DNA of 64,000 nucleotides from Benincasa hispida. Its lineage: Eukaryota; Streptophyta; Magnoliopsida; Cucurbitales; Cucurbitaceae. The position numbers were made by a program, and so were the translations under genes. The notes under the pieces were generated by a model. That model saw nothing but the letters and a program-made list of their open reading frames with translations. It searched no databases and was not told where the DNA came from. How positions within the stretch are numbered: position 1 is the stretch's first letter; the number at the start of each line of letters is the position of its first letter. Location of the stretch: assembly GCF_009727055.1 (NCBI RefSeq), contig NC_052351.1, positions 4,215,180 through 4,279,179 of the forward strand, written 5' to 3'. Of this stretch, positions 37,446-49,308 are shown in pieces.

Positions 37446-37868
37446 GTAGAAGTCAGCCAACATTTGTATTGGTAATAGGAGGTTTTCAAGTACTTATTAC
37501 TTTTTGGAATGTAATTGCTATCTTATTAGGTTTAACCATTATAGCTATTCGTAATCCACAAACCATTCCTACTAACGGTAAGAATTTCTTAAATATTTTC
37601 TTGAATTCATTCGAGACATGAGCACAACTTAGATTGGTGAAGAATATGGTCTATGGGTTCCCTTTATTGGAACTATGTTTCTATTTATTTTTTATTCAAA
37701 TGGTTAGCGGAGCTATTTTACCTTGGAATCATACAATTATCTCATGGAGAGTTAGCAGTACCCACAAATGATATAAATATTATTGTTCCTTTAGCTTTAC
37801 TCACATCAGTATTATATTTATATGCGGGTCTTAACAAAAAAAATATTAAGTTATTTCGATACTTTTAA
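37446..37868 (+). pseudogene. atpI: Degenerate chloroplast atpI fragment in nuclear context
   Basis: Translation across shifting frames matches the a subunit (CF0-IV) of chloroplast ATP synthase from about residue 20 to 150: [30 protein letters not shown], then [16 protein letters not shown] and [17 protein letters not shown]. Frameshifts near 37473 and 37700, a small internal deletion after GGFQV and a stop near 37620 disable it. The rest of atpI and its chloroplast neighbours are absent. It is most simply an old organelle-to-nucleus transfer; passage through mitochondrial DNA is possible. The divergence is substantial, so it is not recent. Confidence 0.85.
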
Positions 37869-40254
37869 AAGATTTAATTTGATCTCTATAATATAAATAA
37901 TTTGTTAAAACTAAAAAAACAAACAAAACAAAACAATTAACTAAAAGTCTTTGTTAAAACTTTTTTTTAAACAAAAAAAAAAAAAAATTGTTTGTTAATG
38001 TTTATTGTGTTTAAAGTTAAATAAAGAAAATAGAGAGAAATGAGTATATTATTTCTGAAATAAGTGAAAGTACCAATTAGGGATGATATTTTGAGGTGAT
38101 ATGAATTATAAAACTTGAAAAATCATATAAATTAATTTAAAATTAAGTCTAAATTCGGGTAAGTAAATTGAAACTTTTAAAACAATATTAAAAAAAAGGT
38201 TAAAATAGAGTACAAATCATAAAAATTAAATTCAAACGCTTCCAAATATTTAGGAAGCATATTAGATATTGAGTTAAAATCCAAAAAAGAGAAGATAACT
38301 ACAATATTTTTTAGGTTTTGGATTCGGGGGTTGAAATTTATTCTATAATTTAGAAAAGAAATAATTTGTAATGTCCACACTTTTTATTTTACCTAACCTA
38401 CTTGTTTTATTCAACACCACATTACAATAAATCACCATATATAAATTTATTTATTTTAGTACAAATAGGAAGTAAGAGATATGAATCAAAGACCTTTTAG
38501 TCCTTAGCACGTATAGACGTCACGTATGAATTTACTAACATATTATGATAAAATTTAAATTCAAATGTTACAAGGTGGAGACTTTGAATTAAAATTTTAA
38601 TTTAGAGACATGCATGACTAAAATCTCACAAGTTTAAAAACAAAAAGGTTGATTTTTTTTTTTTTTTTTTTGTTTTTTAAGAAAAAACAAAACATCCAAC
38701 AAATCTTAATATGTCACAGCCAAAAGACAACGTCAATTAAGAAAATTACTCCACAAACAATGAGATTTAGATCCATCCGTTGTCTGCCACCATATTTTAA
38801 CATTACCGAATGTGACGAAACTGAATCTCTCATTGCACTCCATAGATAAAATATCTTTTGTCACTAACCACGAGATTAGGATTCAATTAAAGATATATAT
38901 CTTTGATCAAAAGATTAGAAGTTAAAATTCTTCACCAATTTAAAAAAAATTAGCCTTAAACGACCTAAAAAAATTAGTTTAAGAAAATTAAGTTTGATAG
39001 TGGGAAATTTTGCCGCGTAGTATAAACAAGAAAACGTGCAAAAAATGGTTAAAATTTTGGTAAGCCAAATCTAAATTAGATGCTTTAATTTATACTCTCT
39101 TTTTACAAAAGTTGTATCCAATCATATTAAACACGCATTTCTTTAAAATATGTTTTTAGAGTTTTGGCCTTTTTTAAAAAATATATATATTATATATATA
39201 TTTTTAATTTTGTGGAGAATATTTTATTGGCTTATCTTTTTATTTTCTTTAAATTTAATACACACTCACATTTATTGGATTTGGGTAGGTGACCGCTTAG
39301 TTTCCTTCCTTAGTTAAATCATTCCTTGAAAATAATATTCCAATGCATTAATTATTTTCATCTACTACACCGTAATGATTACTTTGTGTATTTTTCAAAA
39401 TATCAATAACTCATTTTCATTCCAAAATGATAAATAATCATATGTTGTTTTTTTTTCCCATTTATTAAAATTACTTATTATAGATATACATATAATGATG
39501 GGCCTCTTCACTAGTGCAAATGTAAAAAGAACTAAGGAATATAGTTGTGCTTTAAATAAAGAAATCAAAATAAGTATATAATTAATATCAAATTGATAAT
39601 GGGTGGGGTAAGTATCAATATATGTCACCATTATTCTATAATTAAGTACTGCCAGACTATGTAAATTCGGGGGGAAAAAACTTGTGTAAATTAAAAATGC
39701 TATGTAAATTGAATATTAGAATTTCTAGAACAATTTTTTTTTTAAGATGTCAACTAATAAGAGATAATGAAGTTTTTAATATTATAGCAATATATATTAC
39801 TTCCATTTAATATATTTTACACGTCATTAAATGATAACTTATTTTAACAATTTAGTTTTTATATTTTAGAAATTACATTCGGTTATATAAAAAACTTTAT
39901 CAAAATGATTTTTTTTTTAAAAAAGAACAACCGTTTCTTGGAGAAAATAATTAAGACGGGTTGGTTAGGGTCCCATCCAAATTCCAGATGTGTTTTCAGT
40001 TTCACTATTTTTACCTTTTTCTTCTCCTCATTTTATCCAAAATTTCAAACCTATAGCACAGGGGAAAAAAATAGTAACAAAACACACACTAATTAGTAGT
40101 AATTCTCTCATTCATCCTTCATCTTTCAAATTTATCCACTATAAAGTTCAATTACCAATAATTTTGGCTCTTCAACTTTTAAAATTTTATAATAGATCTC
40201 TAACCTTTTAATTTTATATTTTAAAATTAATTAATTTATTATATAAATTAAAAG
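37869..40254. other. Intergenic, AT-rich
   Basis: No gene is recognised. Poly(A)/poly(T) runs occur near 37975, 38653-38672 and 39730, and there is a TA-rich tract at 39180-39200. The ORFs at 38649-38849, 39395-39631 and 39905-40211 are low-complexity, without domains or splice-consistent extension. Confidence 0.6.
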
Positions 40255-40580
40255 ATGAATTACAAAGGTTGCTCCTAAAGTATGACAGTAGTTGTGTGAT
40301 TACATTCTCAAACTTTAAATTATAAAAATTGAATCTTATAACTGTCAAAATTAGACCCTCGATCTTACGTGATTATAGAAATTTTAAAAATTGTATAGAT
40401 TTGAAAGTTCACTTTTTATCATTCTAGGTCCAATTTCTACAATTATTGTAAGTTTGAGGGTTGAGAGTTCAATTTTAAGACTTGTATAAATTTGATAGAT
40501 TCAACTTTTATAATTGAAAGTTTGAGGGTGGAATTTCATTTACCATCATACTTCAACGATGATTTTTTGTAATTTACCAT
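40255..40580. mobile_element. Fold-back MITE
   Basis: The left end TGAATTACAAAGGTTGCTCC and the right end TTTTTTGTAATTTACC are inverted-repeat-like. Internally TCTCAAACTTTAAATTATAA on the left pairs with TTATAATTGAAAGTTTGAGGG on the right, so the element is palindromic over most of its length. No ORF. Confidence 0.55.
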
Positions 40581-41391
40581 AATTTAAAATTTTCATGTCT
40601 AATTAAACTATATAATTTTAGAAATGTATTTAATAGATTTGCGAATTTTAAACAACTTGTAATCTAACCCAATTTATTATTAGTGTGTGGGAAAAATACT
40701 TAAAAAGTTTCATTTAAAAAATAAATAAAATGTTACCAAACAAACAAGAATTATTAACATGGTTAAGTTTATTATTATTATTATTATTTGTTAATATGTG
40801 AGGTTATACTTGGTGTCAATATGCTAACATTTAAATTAAAACTTGAAAACATACTCTGTGACAATTAATTTTTAGATTAATACAAATCGATATCATTTGG
40901 ATGCTAATTGATATGATGTCAAAATGTTTTAGTGTAATCTATTGCATCTAAAGTTTTAGAAGGGTGTGAATCTTCGTTTATTTCCTATTATTTATCTAAA
41001 TAATTTTATATAATTGTTTTACGTGATGTAATCTTTTAGTTTATCCGACTTTCTCGTCGAATAGTTTTATATTAGGAAATTTAATCGATAATGGAAAAAC
41101 GTTATTTCTGTTTGAATTACCACGTAACAAGAACACGTAACAGAGTCGTTTTTTTAATCCTAAACAGAAAAAACTAAAAGAAAATGGGGAGAAATAAAAA
41201 TGTAAAAAAAAAAAAAAAAAACAAAAAATAGAAGAATATAACAAAATTGAAAAAACAAAAGAAAAAATTGACTGGGCTTTTTTTGAAGTCTCACGCGTTG
41301 TCCCCTCCATTCTCTCCTCACTCCCAACTCCAACTAATCATTATTATTTTTATTATTATTATTATTATTTTTTTATTTTTATGCATTTGTG
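40581..41391. other. Intergenic leading into a promoter
   Basis: AT-rich, with (ATT)n runs at about 40767-40790 and 41336-41376 and an A run at about 41203-41221. No gene; the 3' part is presumed promoter of the gene at 41488. Confidence 0.6.
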
Positions 41392-41399
41392 TATTTAAA
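41392..41399 (+). promoter_or_regulatory. TATA-like box for the gene at 41488
   Basis: TATTTAAA lies 89 bp upstream of the start codon and is followed by a CT-rich leader (41405-41470), typical of plant 5' leaders. Confidence 0.45.
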
Positions 41400-41487
41400 G
41401 CTCATTTTCTCCGACCCTTTCTTCTTCCCCTCATTCCCATTTCTCTCTTTTTTATCTGTTTCATAGTAACAGTCTTTCAACAAAACA

Positions 41488-42747
41488 ATGCCTCTTCCAT
41501 GGAAGAAAACCAAATCCAATCGAATCTCCAGAATCGTCGCCGATCTCCAACCCCCCTCACGCGCCGCCTCTCTCGTCGTTGAAACCGGCTTCCCCACCTC
41601 CGTCGTTGATCTCTTCGTCAAGAATCGCGACCGAATCAAGAGACACTCCCTCCGGAAAGCTAAGCACAAACACTATCCCACCCATGTCTCTGAATCCCTT
41701 GCGCCGCCTCCCACTCCTTCCCTCAGCCCTGATAATTCCCCTCGCCTTCTTCCTGAAGACGAGGGTGTCGTCGTCGCCGCTAGTTGCTCCGCCGCCGGAA
41801 ACAGAGTCGATGGACTCCAACAGGAGGCCATCCCGGCTGACGTCGAACTCAATGTGGTCTGTGGCCGACCGAATGCCGATAATATCGGGAATGCGGATGT
41901 GGGTGCTGTCAATTTGAATTCTACGTCAACGGTGTTCGTTGTGGCGGCGAAGATGTTTCTCGTGGTGATTCCGGTTTTGAGTACCAAAAAACTCGCTCTG
42001 GGAATTACTATCTCTGCTTTCCTGTTGTTTCTTCTCGAATTTTTTGGGAAATTCGCTATTCGTAATTTCTCGATCCGTAATCGGTTATTTCCAGAACGTT
42101 GCGGAAACGGGTTCATTGATCGTGGAGGAGAAGAAGAGGAAGCGGCGCCGATTAACTCTGCTTTGAATAACGAAATCGAAATCGTGGATTCGAATTCCGG
42201 TTTGGAACGTGAATCATTAGGAAATGGGGAAAAGGGAATTGGGGGTTGTTCTGATTTGGATGTGGAGAAGGAGGAACAGGGGAATTTCCAGGTGGGGAAG
42301 AATGAGATAAGCAGAAGCGCGAAATTGAGAGCGAAAATCATAAAGAAATTGATACCGAAGAAACTACGTAGCGGGAAGAGAGTGAAAAGGAACAAGAAGG
42401 AGAAGAACAAAGTGAAACAAGAAATGGGAATCGTGATCAACGAATACGAACAACGAACAGAATCGAGTAGCGAGGAAGAAGATGAAGAGGTTTGGGAGCC
42501 CGAAGAAGAAGAAGAAGAAGAAGAAGAAATAGGATCATCAATGACGAGGAAAAGGAAAGAAGAAGATGAAGAAGATGAAGAACAAGAAGTAGAGGGGAAG
42601 AAGAAGAGATTTGAGTGTAAAATTATGATCATAATGATTCTTTTGGGGCTTTGTGGGGGCAGATTTCTGGCACTTGTTCTTACAGTTTCAGGGTGTTTCA
42701 TGTTCAAATTCATCAAAATTCTGACTCAGAAATGGAGATTTGGGTAA
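41488..42747 (+). CDS. Ethylene-responsive nuclear protein-like (ERT2-like), intronless
   Basis: 419 residues with no enzymatic domain. The N-terminus MPLPWKKTKSNRISRIVADL followed by SLVVETGFPTSVVDLFVKNRDRIKR is the conserved signature of a plant family annotated as ethylene-responsive nuclear or ERT2-like proteins (recalled, not searched). A hydrophobic segment spans residues about 147-190 and another about 377-410, both membrane-like. Between them are a basic cluster (about 277-311, KKLIPKKLRSGKRVKRNKK), which could act as a nuclear signal, and an acidic run (about 327-366) with nine consecutive Glu. The start is the first ATG after the CT-rich leader. Membrane segments and nuclear naming conflict, so location is open. 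The long antisense ORF is a mirror of the repeats, not a gene. Confidence 0.75.
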   Translation: MPLPWKKTKSNRISRIVADLQPPSRAASLVVETGFPTSVVDLFVKNRDRIKRHSLRKAKHKHYPTHVSESLAPPPTPSLSPDNSPRLLPEDEGVVVAASCSAAGNRVDGLQQEAIPADVELNVVCGRPNADNIGNADVGAVNLNSTSTVFVVAAKMFLVVIPVLSTKKLALGITISAFLLFLLEFFGKFAIRNFSIRNRLFPERCGNGFIDRGGEEEEAAPINSALNNEIEIVDSNSGLERESLGNGEKGIGGCSDLDVEKEEQGNFQVGKNEISRSAKLRAKIIKKLIPKKLRSGKRVKRNKKEKNKVKQEMGIVINEYEQRTESSSEEEDEEVWEPEEEEEEEEEIGSSMTRKRKEEDEEDEEQEVEGKKKRFECKIMIIMILLGLCGGRFLALVLTVSGCFMFKFIKILTQKWRFG

Positions 42748-45700
42748 AGTGTAGTCCAGTAAGTTAGGATTATTCCCTTTTTTTCTTTTTTTATTATCTT
42801 CCAAAATTTGATGGTGATGGGTTGTATATTGGTTTACTAATTAAGTGATTTTTGAGGCATAAATTGTATTTATTAATACCAAACTTGGGTGATTGGCTTT
42901 GAAGAACAAAGGAGTGTTTGTGTTTTCATCTCCATTAATTATAAGAAACATTCTATTATTATTTGTTAAATTGAACATGAGAAATTGATTATTATTATTA
43001 TTATTATTTTTTTAATAGCAAGAAAAAAGGAGTGTTCTTAGGATTCTTGAAAGAATGTACATTGTACAAGAAAATAAATAATGGGGAATTTGGATGGTAC
43101 AAATAAGTCAGTAGGAGTGAGTTGAGATTGTTGGTGTATGAGGAGACACAATAAAATTTAATATATGTGTTTTTTCTGGGCTTACTTTATATGTTGAATT
43201 ATTTGTATAATAATATTATTGTGTTTTTATTCACCAACCCTCTCTCTTCTGATTATGCATGAGAAATCTAAATTTATTCTTAACTAATCATGCTTAGGCA
43301 ACTTCATAGTACATACAATCTTTGTCCATCCCAACCTATCCTTTCTTATTTTTTAAAATAAGAAAGGAATTCTAAGCTTGCTTGTAGTTCAATAACTTAT
43401 GTTAATATTGCATGATCAAATTCAGAAGAGAATAGCAGAGGAACTAAATACTAATTTCATGCTTAAATCGAGTAAAAAATAGCTTGAAGCAAAAATGAAC
43501 GGAAAAAAAGGAGATCGAGTTCAATAAAGGTCAAGAAATTGTTACTGGAATAACACCCTAATGTAAGGGCTACATATTAATCCATTTACATAAAACATTA
43601 TTCATACTATAATCTATTAAGTTAAAACTTTTCAGAGTTACCACTTACCATATTATAAAATAACTGTGGAGTCTGTAAAATAATAGAAAATGAAATATGA
43701 TAGAAGACAAAAAAGGATAACATGTTCAACATTCGACAAAAACGATATTATTTTAGATGTGTCTGTTTGTACGCCAATTTGATGTTGTTGGTCATTTGGC
43801 ATCTATGGAAAACCTCAATCTTTTGACCACCGTCAACTTATTTCTATTTTTCTGTTTTTTTTATTAATTGATATGAATTTCTTCTTATTTTCCAAAATAA
43901 CATCACATAACTATCTTTTTCACGAACTTTATAATATACATAGATGAGATTGAATTGGCCTTTCATCATTGCATATCAAATCAACAAAACTCCTTTTTTT
44001 TTCCCCTTTTGTTGTTAATAATATAAAAACATGACTATTTTGAATTTTTACGCAACGTACGTGAAAGTCAAAGGAAATATAAATTGATTAAGTGGTAAAG
44101 AAAAAAAAAATGAAGAAATTGAAGAAAAAGAAGTGATTAAAAATGGTAAAATGAAATGAGAATTTGAAACGTGATTGAGGAATCATAAATTACAACACAT
44201 CGCCACAAGATCATAATGATTTGAAGGACATGTTTAACATCATCACCCCCATACCTTCTTCCCTTATTTTAAATTTCCCACATATATATTAATCATGTTT
44301 TAATTTTTATATGATGGGCTGGAATTTGGGACCGAGGGAAAAAAAACAATAACTTTTGAGAGTTTGCCATGATTAATGAAAATGATTTCTGATTGTTTTT
44401 TTTCCCTAAGATTCCTTTTCGATAATTATTTTATTTTTTATTTTTATTTTTTACAATTAAGTATATAAACATTTTTCCATTTTTTTTTTATTTTTTATTT
44501 TTTTTTTACTTTTCATTAATTATTTAGAAAACTAAGTCATGAGAACTAAAAAAAATATAGTTTTCAAAAAGTTGTTATTATGTTTGTAACTTGACTAAGA
44601 ATTCGACAATTGTACTTAAAAATGATGCAAATCATTATAAGAAAACGTAGATAAAATAAACTTAATTTCCAAAAACGAAAACAAAAAACCAAATAGTTAC
44701 CAAATAGATCATAAATAATTTATAGGGATAGACACTCCAATGGGTGGAATCTCTATCCCTTTGATATGTTATTTAACGCTTTAAATAACTAAACATGAGT
44801 CTCGCTACAATGTTTGCTATATGATATTTTTCTTTAATAATAAAACTACTTCCTCATTCTGCGTTGTTAGTGAATCATATAAATCTCTATTTTAAATTTT
44901 ACCATTAACATTTTCTCGCTTTTGTTTGTTTGTAGATTTCATTACACAAACAATAGATTTCTTGGTTACTAATACATAATATTATTTAATTTCAATTAAA
45001 TGCCATACAACCATCCTCACTAATGAGGAAAAATCAACAAATATAAATGGAAGCAAAAAGAACATCATCTTGATCTAGAGGGGAAGAGACTAGAGAGCCT
45101 CCAAACAACAAAGAAATGGAACAAGCCTTAAGAGCTATACAGTGAGTCGTTGTATTTCAAAAGCCAACAAAGAAATGACTTCATAAATATATACATTTCT
45201 CTCTCACCCTCATCAAATTAACTTCAAAATTTAATTAACATGATAGTTTGAACTTTATACTTAAATAAATGATTGATCCATTCATATTCATTTTGTTTCG
45301 ATAGAGACTATTCTTGTTAGTATTGATTTCTTTCCAATATAATTTAGATATCATATTAAATCTATAGCATTCATGATTTTAAGTACTCTCAAGTAAAATT
45401 TCACGTGTTAAAGTGAGTTAAGACCAACGATAATTAATATGACCTTATTCTTTAGAAATCGACCCTCTTTTATCGTACTGAAAAAGAATAGAATTGAACA
45501 TGGTTTATTGTAAAAAATAAAATGATTTATTAAATCTTTTGTAGAGGAAGTTTAAAATTATATTTGAGTGGTCCACTTATTTACAGGCGTAAAAAGATTT
45601 ACAAGTTTGGACTCAAATGGAAAAGGCTCATATATTTGTTGTGGTTTTTGGAGGTTGAATTGAAGTGTTGAACCGAAGGAAAATTGCAGGTATTGTGAAT

Positions 45701-45859
45701 TTGTGCGGCTGAGCTAAGATTTCGATTCCAAAGGAGTGGGTGCTTATGAACCTCCCAATTTTGACATAAAACCCTCCCTTCTTCTTCTCTAATCTTTGGC
45801 TTTCCTTTTTTTCTTTATTTCTTTTACGGCTCTCTCTTAAATTTCCCTCTTAATTTTCC
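42748..45859. other. Intergenic, AT-rich
   Basis: It contains the 3' flank of the gene ending at 42747 (AATAAA-like signals near 43073 and 43152) and then AT-rich sequence with homopolymer runs near 43995, 44105 and 44485-44507. No gene, RNA or clear transposon end is recognised. Confidence 0.6.
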
Positions 45860-47180
45860 TTCAGATCTGGTGATACGACTGGAGGAGGACATTATCGGAG
45901 AAGCCCACAATCATTTTCTTTCTCTATCCTCCTCTTGGGTTTCTCCATCTCCGTTGCATTGTGCCTAAAAGGTTAGTATTTCCAGATAATCTACTTACCC
46001 ACCTTCAATTTCTTCTCTTTTTCTTAAATCGAGTCAATGGGGGTGGAAATTTGAATGTCTCCATTTCTTTATTATATTCCTCTTCTGGGTATTGTTCTTC
46101 AATTTCGTTAAGCCACTATATTCTGTTCCCCACTCTAGTTCATTATGTAAATGGGACGCCATTGTCTTGATTTCTTCTTTTTTGGATTAATCCTCTTCTG
46201 GGTATTCTCTATGATCTTTCTTAAATCTGTTGGTTTAGGTTCAACCATGAATTCTTCTTGGGTTTTAGTGTTCTACTTCTTTATTTGCCGTTTGGGTCCT
46301 CCAATCCAATGGGGGCGTATTTTTAGATTATGCTTAGGAAAACTACAACTTCAGTTTCCAAGGTTATAATTAGAAAATGAAATTTTGATCTTTTTTGGAT
46401 TTGAGAATTGATTTGCCATTCATGCGAATCTAATCATTCTGTTCGCAAGTTAAATGGTGATGTTGCTTTGCCTGGAGCATTAAGTTTGAGAAGTACATAA
46501 TTCTGCCTTTACTCATATAGCCTCTTTTCGCTTAATTAACTGAACCTCTCACAACAGATAAGATTCGCATAGTCACATCATTGTTTAGTTTGTTTAGTTT
46601 AGTAATCTCTGTGGTTCAGATTTCGCTTTTTAGAATTGGGTGACAAAAATAAATATTTTCTCCTATATATTTATTAATGAAATAGGAAATGATTCCAATG
46701 TTTTAAATAAGTATAAGGAAGTGCTATTGAGATAATTTGACTACATGAAACTGTTGTGCTGTGAGTTTCAAGAAACAGAATACAATTCGTTTTTCCCTTT
46801 AACCTTGGGAGTTAGTGGATTCAATTTCATATAACCTGTTGTAAACTTTCTTGTCTGCCCAAGTACATTTCTATCTGTGCTGAATAAAAGTCCATTTTAA
46901 CAAACTTGCATGTTTTAATGAGTTTGGTGGAAAAATTATAAGCCAATAGTTTAAAGTAACTTTATTCAGTAATCTAATCCAAGAGCGAGGGGTAAAGAAC
47001 GGAGGAAAAATGTTTAAGCAGTTGAAAGTCAATTGAATCGTCCCACTTTAATTGTTCCATTTATGTTTGTTTGTACTTACAAATGAGGTTTATTTTCTTA
47101 CTGTTGGCTAACTTTTGTATTTTTCGTCTTCCTTTCTGCAAAAGATTAAATTCAAAGCCACATATCAAGAAGATTCCAAG
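45860..47180 (+). promoter_or_regulatory. Probable 5' leader with intron, fatty acid hydroxylase gene 1
   Basis: A CT-rich transcribed-looking stretch (45775-45960) ends in CTAAAAG/GTTAGT (possible donor at 45972). A matching acceptor, TTCTGCAAAAG, ends at 47144, 36 bp before the ATG. That would give a leader intron of about 1.17 kb. The second hydroxylase gene seems to share this layout. This is inferred from splice-like sequence only; the ORFs inside carry no domain. Confidence 0.45.
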
Positions 47181-49308
47181 ATGGCTTCAAAGCCTTTTAC
47201 TGTAGATTTAAACAAGCCTCTTGTTTTTCAGGTTAGCCTCCTCCTTTTCTCCTCGATACATATTTTGTTATTTCCTGTAAAGATGACATCATAAACATCA
47301 TAGGAGCCAAGGTTTAAAATGCAAATAAGTCACTGTAAATTAGGCTCTTAAAGTTTTAGTCCTTTTAAAATCTCCCAACCTTTATGTTTACGAGGGTCAA
47401 GAAGGATAGGTGTTACTTGTAAATTCTTGTCTTGATTACGTTTAATCTATGCTAAGTTGCTTGGTTGTACTCTTCTTAGTTCAATTACAATCTTCTCTGC
47501 CATTTAGTCCTCTTTAAATGTTTCCAACTAATGAAATTTTTACAGGTTGGCCATCTTGGAGAAGCTTACAATGAATGGGTTCACCAGCCTATAGTTAGCA
47601 AGGAGGGCCCTCGATTCTTTGGAAATGATTTTATGGAGGTTTTAATTAGATTCTTTATAATTCAATCCTGTCACACAACCTTAAGCATGAAGATATACAC
47701 AATATTAGATCGCCATAGGTGCTGAAACTACCAATGCATAAACTTTTTTGGTGGTCATACTAGCAATTTTCATCTAATATTTTGCTCATTAATAATGTGC
47801 TGCAGTGATTTTTAAAATTTTGCTCACAATTTGAAATCTCAATGAAGAAGGGTATACTAAACCCTTCAGATAATATAGCAACCTCTCTACTTGGAGATCA
47901 ATCTGTAATATCTTTTTCCTTGGGACAAACAATTTATCATATCCTGTGCTTACCACCAAGGAGATGTCATCAAATAAATTACTATGCATACATTGATGTG
48001 ATAATTGATATACAACTTTTCTGAAATGACTAACGAGAGGCTTGCTTTAATTTCTTTGTAATAACAGATGTTGACCCGCACAGTATGGTGGGTAATTCCA
48101 CTTGTTTGGCTGCCAGTGATTTCCTGGTTGGTTTCTGTGTCTTTGTCAAGGGGCCTTACTCCCTCTGACGCAGCTTCATGTTTGGCTGGTGGGGTTTTCA
48201 TCTGGACTTTGCTTGAGTACACATTGCACCGCTTTCTTTTCCACATGAAAACAAGCAGCTACTGGTACTCTCTCTCTTTCTATCTCTCTTACACACACAC
48301 AGATGAATGGTAAATTCAAGGACAGTGATGATGTCACAACCTATTTCAGGGGAAACACTCTACACTATCTACTTCATGGTTGTCATCACAAGCATCCAAT
48401 GGATGGACTCAGACTCGTTTTCCCACCTGCTGCAACAACTATCTTAAGTGTGCCGGTAAGTTCCAAAAATGGTTCTCTCTGAGATTATCCTCTGTAAATT
48501 TGTATTCAAGGGACAATCATGTGCTCATTGTTATATTTCAGTCGAGCAAATTCTTTTCGTTGCAATTTACGTTAATGAACCGAATGCCTCATGCTATGAA
48601 CTAACGATGTGCACTGCTTCATGGGACTGGCCAAAACGTTGGTTTAAATGCAATCAGCTTGAGTGAACTATAAGTGTCATATATTTTAAAAGAGGAACCT
48701 TAAGGATTTGAATTGGATAATGTTGACAGCAACACTTCACATGTTCAATACAGATAAAAGTATTGATTCTGAAAGATGGGGTTTATTACCCCTAGAAATG
48801 GTCAATGAAATAATCTGTGTAATTTTTTGCAATCTAAGTAACCAATCAAGTTCTAGGCTAATGTCAATATCTCAAGGAATGATATGGTTTCTTCTCTTCT
48901 TTCTTATGGAGCTGTCTTTGTGATTTGTGTCTGTTAGCTGTGGATCGTGATTAGACTTGCATCAACTCCAGCGGTAGCTCCTTCTTTGTTCGGAGGTGGG
49001 TTGCTGGGATATGTAATGTACGACGTAACTCATTATTACCTGCATCATGGAAAGCCATCCTCAGGGTTATCTCAAAATTTGAAGGTAAAGTTGAAGCATA
49101 AGACTGTGTTTGTGTCCTTGGCTTTTCCTTGTGTTTTTGAGAATTGGGAAGGAAAGTTTTCTTATGATTGTTATGATGTGTTGAACAGAGATATCATTTG
49201 AACCATCACTTCAGAGTTCAAAGCGAGGGATTTGGTATCACTTCTCCATTATGGGACAGAGCCTTTGGAACATATCCTACGACTAAACCCATTCAGAAAA
49301 GCAAATGA
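47181..49308 (+). CDS. FAH: Dihydroceramide fatty acyl 2-hydroxylase, copy 1 (six coding exons)
   Basis: This di-iron membrane enzyme of the ER adds an alpha-hydroxyl group to very-long-chain acyl chains of sphingolipids, with electrons from cytochrome b5. Exons: 47181-47231, 47546-47638, 48068-48264, 48350-48455, 48938-49084 and 49189-49308, all with GT-AG borders; 237 residues. The His motifs of the family are all present: HRFLFH, HYLLHGCHHKHPMD, HYYLHH and HLNHHF. Hydrophobic stretches at WWVIPLVWLPVISWLVSV and AGGVFIWTLLEY fit membrane segments. The N-terminal cytochrome b5 domain of the yeast enzyme is absent, as in other plant FAHs. The start gives the MxxxFTVDLNKPLVFQVGHLGEAY N-terminus shared with copy 2. 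Confidence 0.93.

Noticed and set aside
41673..42716. Long minus-strand ORF (347 codons), Ser-rich
   Set aside because: It is the antisense of the 419-codon gene; the Ser runs mirror GAA/GAG codons, and the plus-strand protein has the recognised N-terminus.
47531..48604. Several overlapping plus-strand ORFs treated as separate small genes
   Set aside because: They are exons of the fatty acid hydroxylase read through into introns; splicing at GT-AG sites gives one 237-residue protein.
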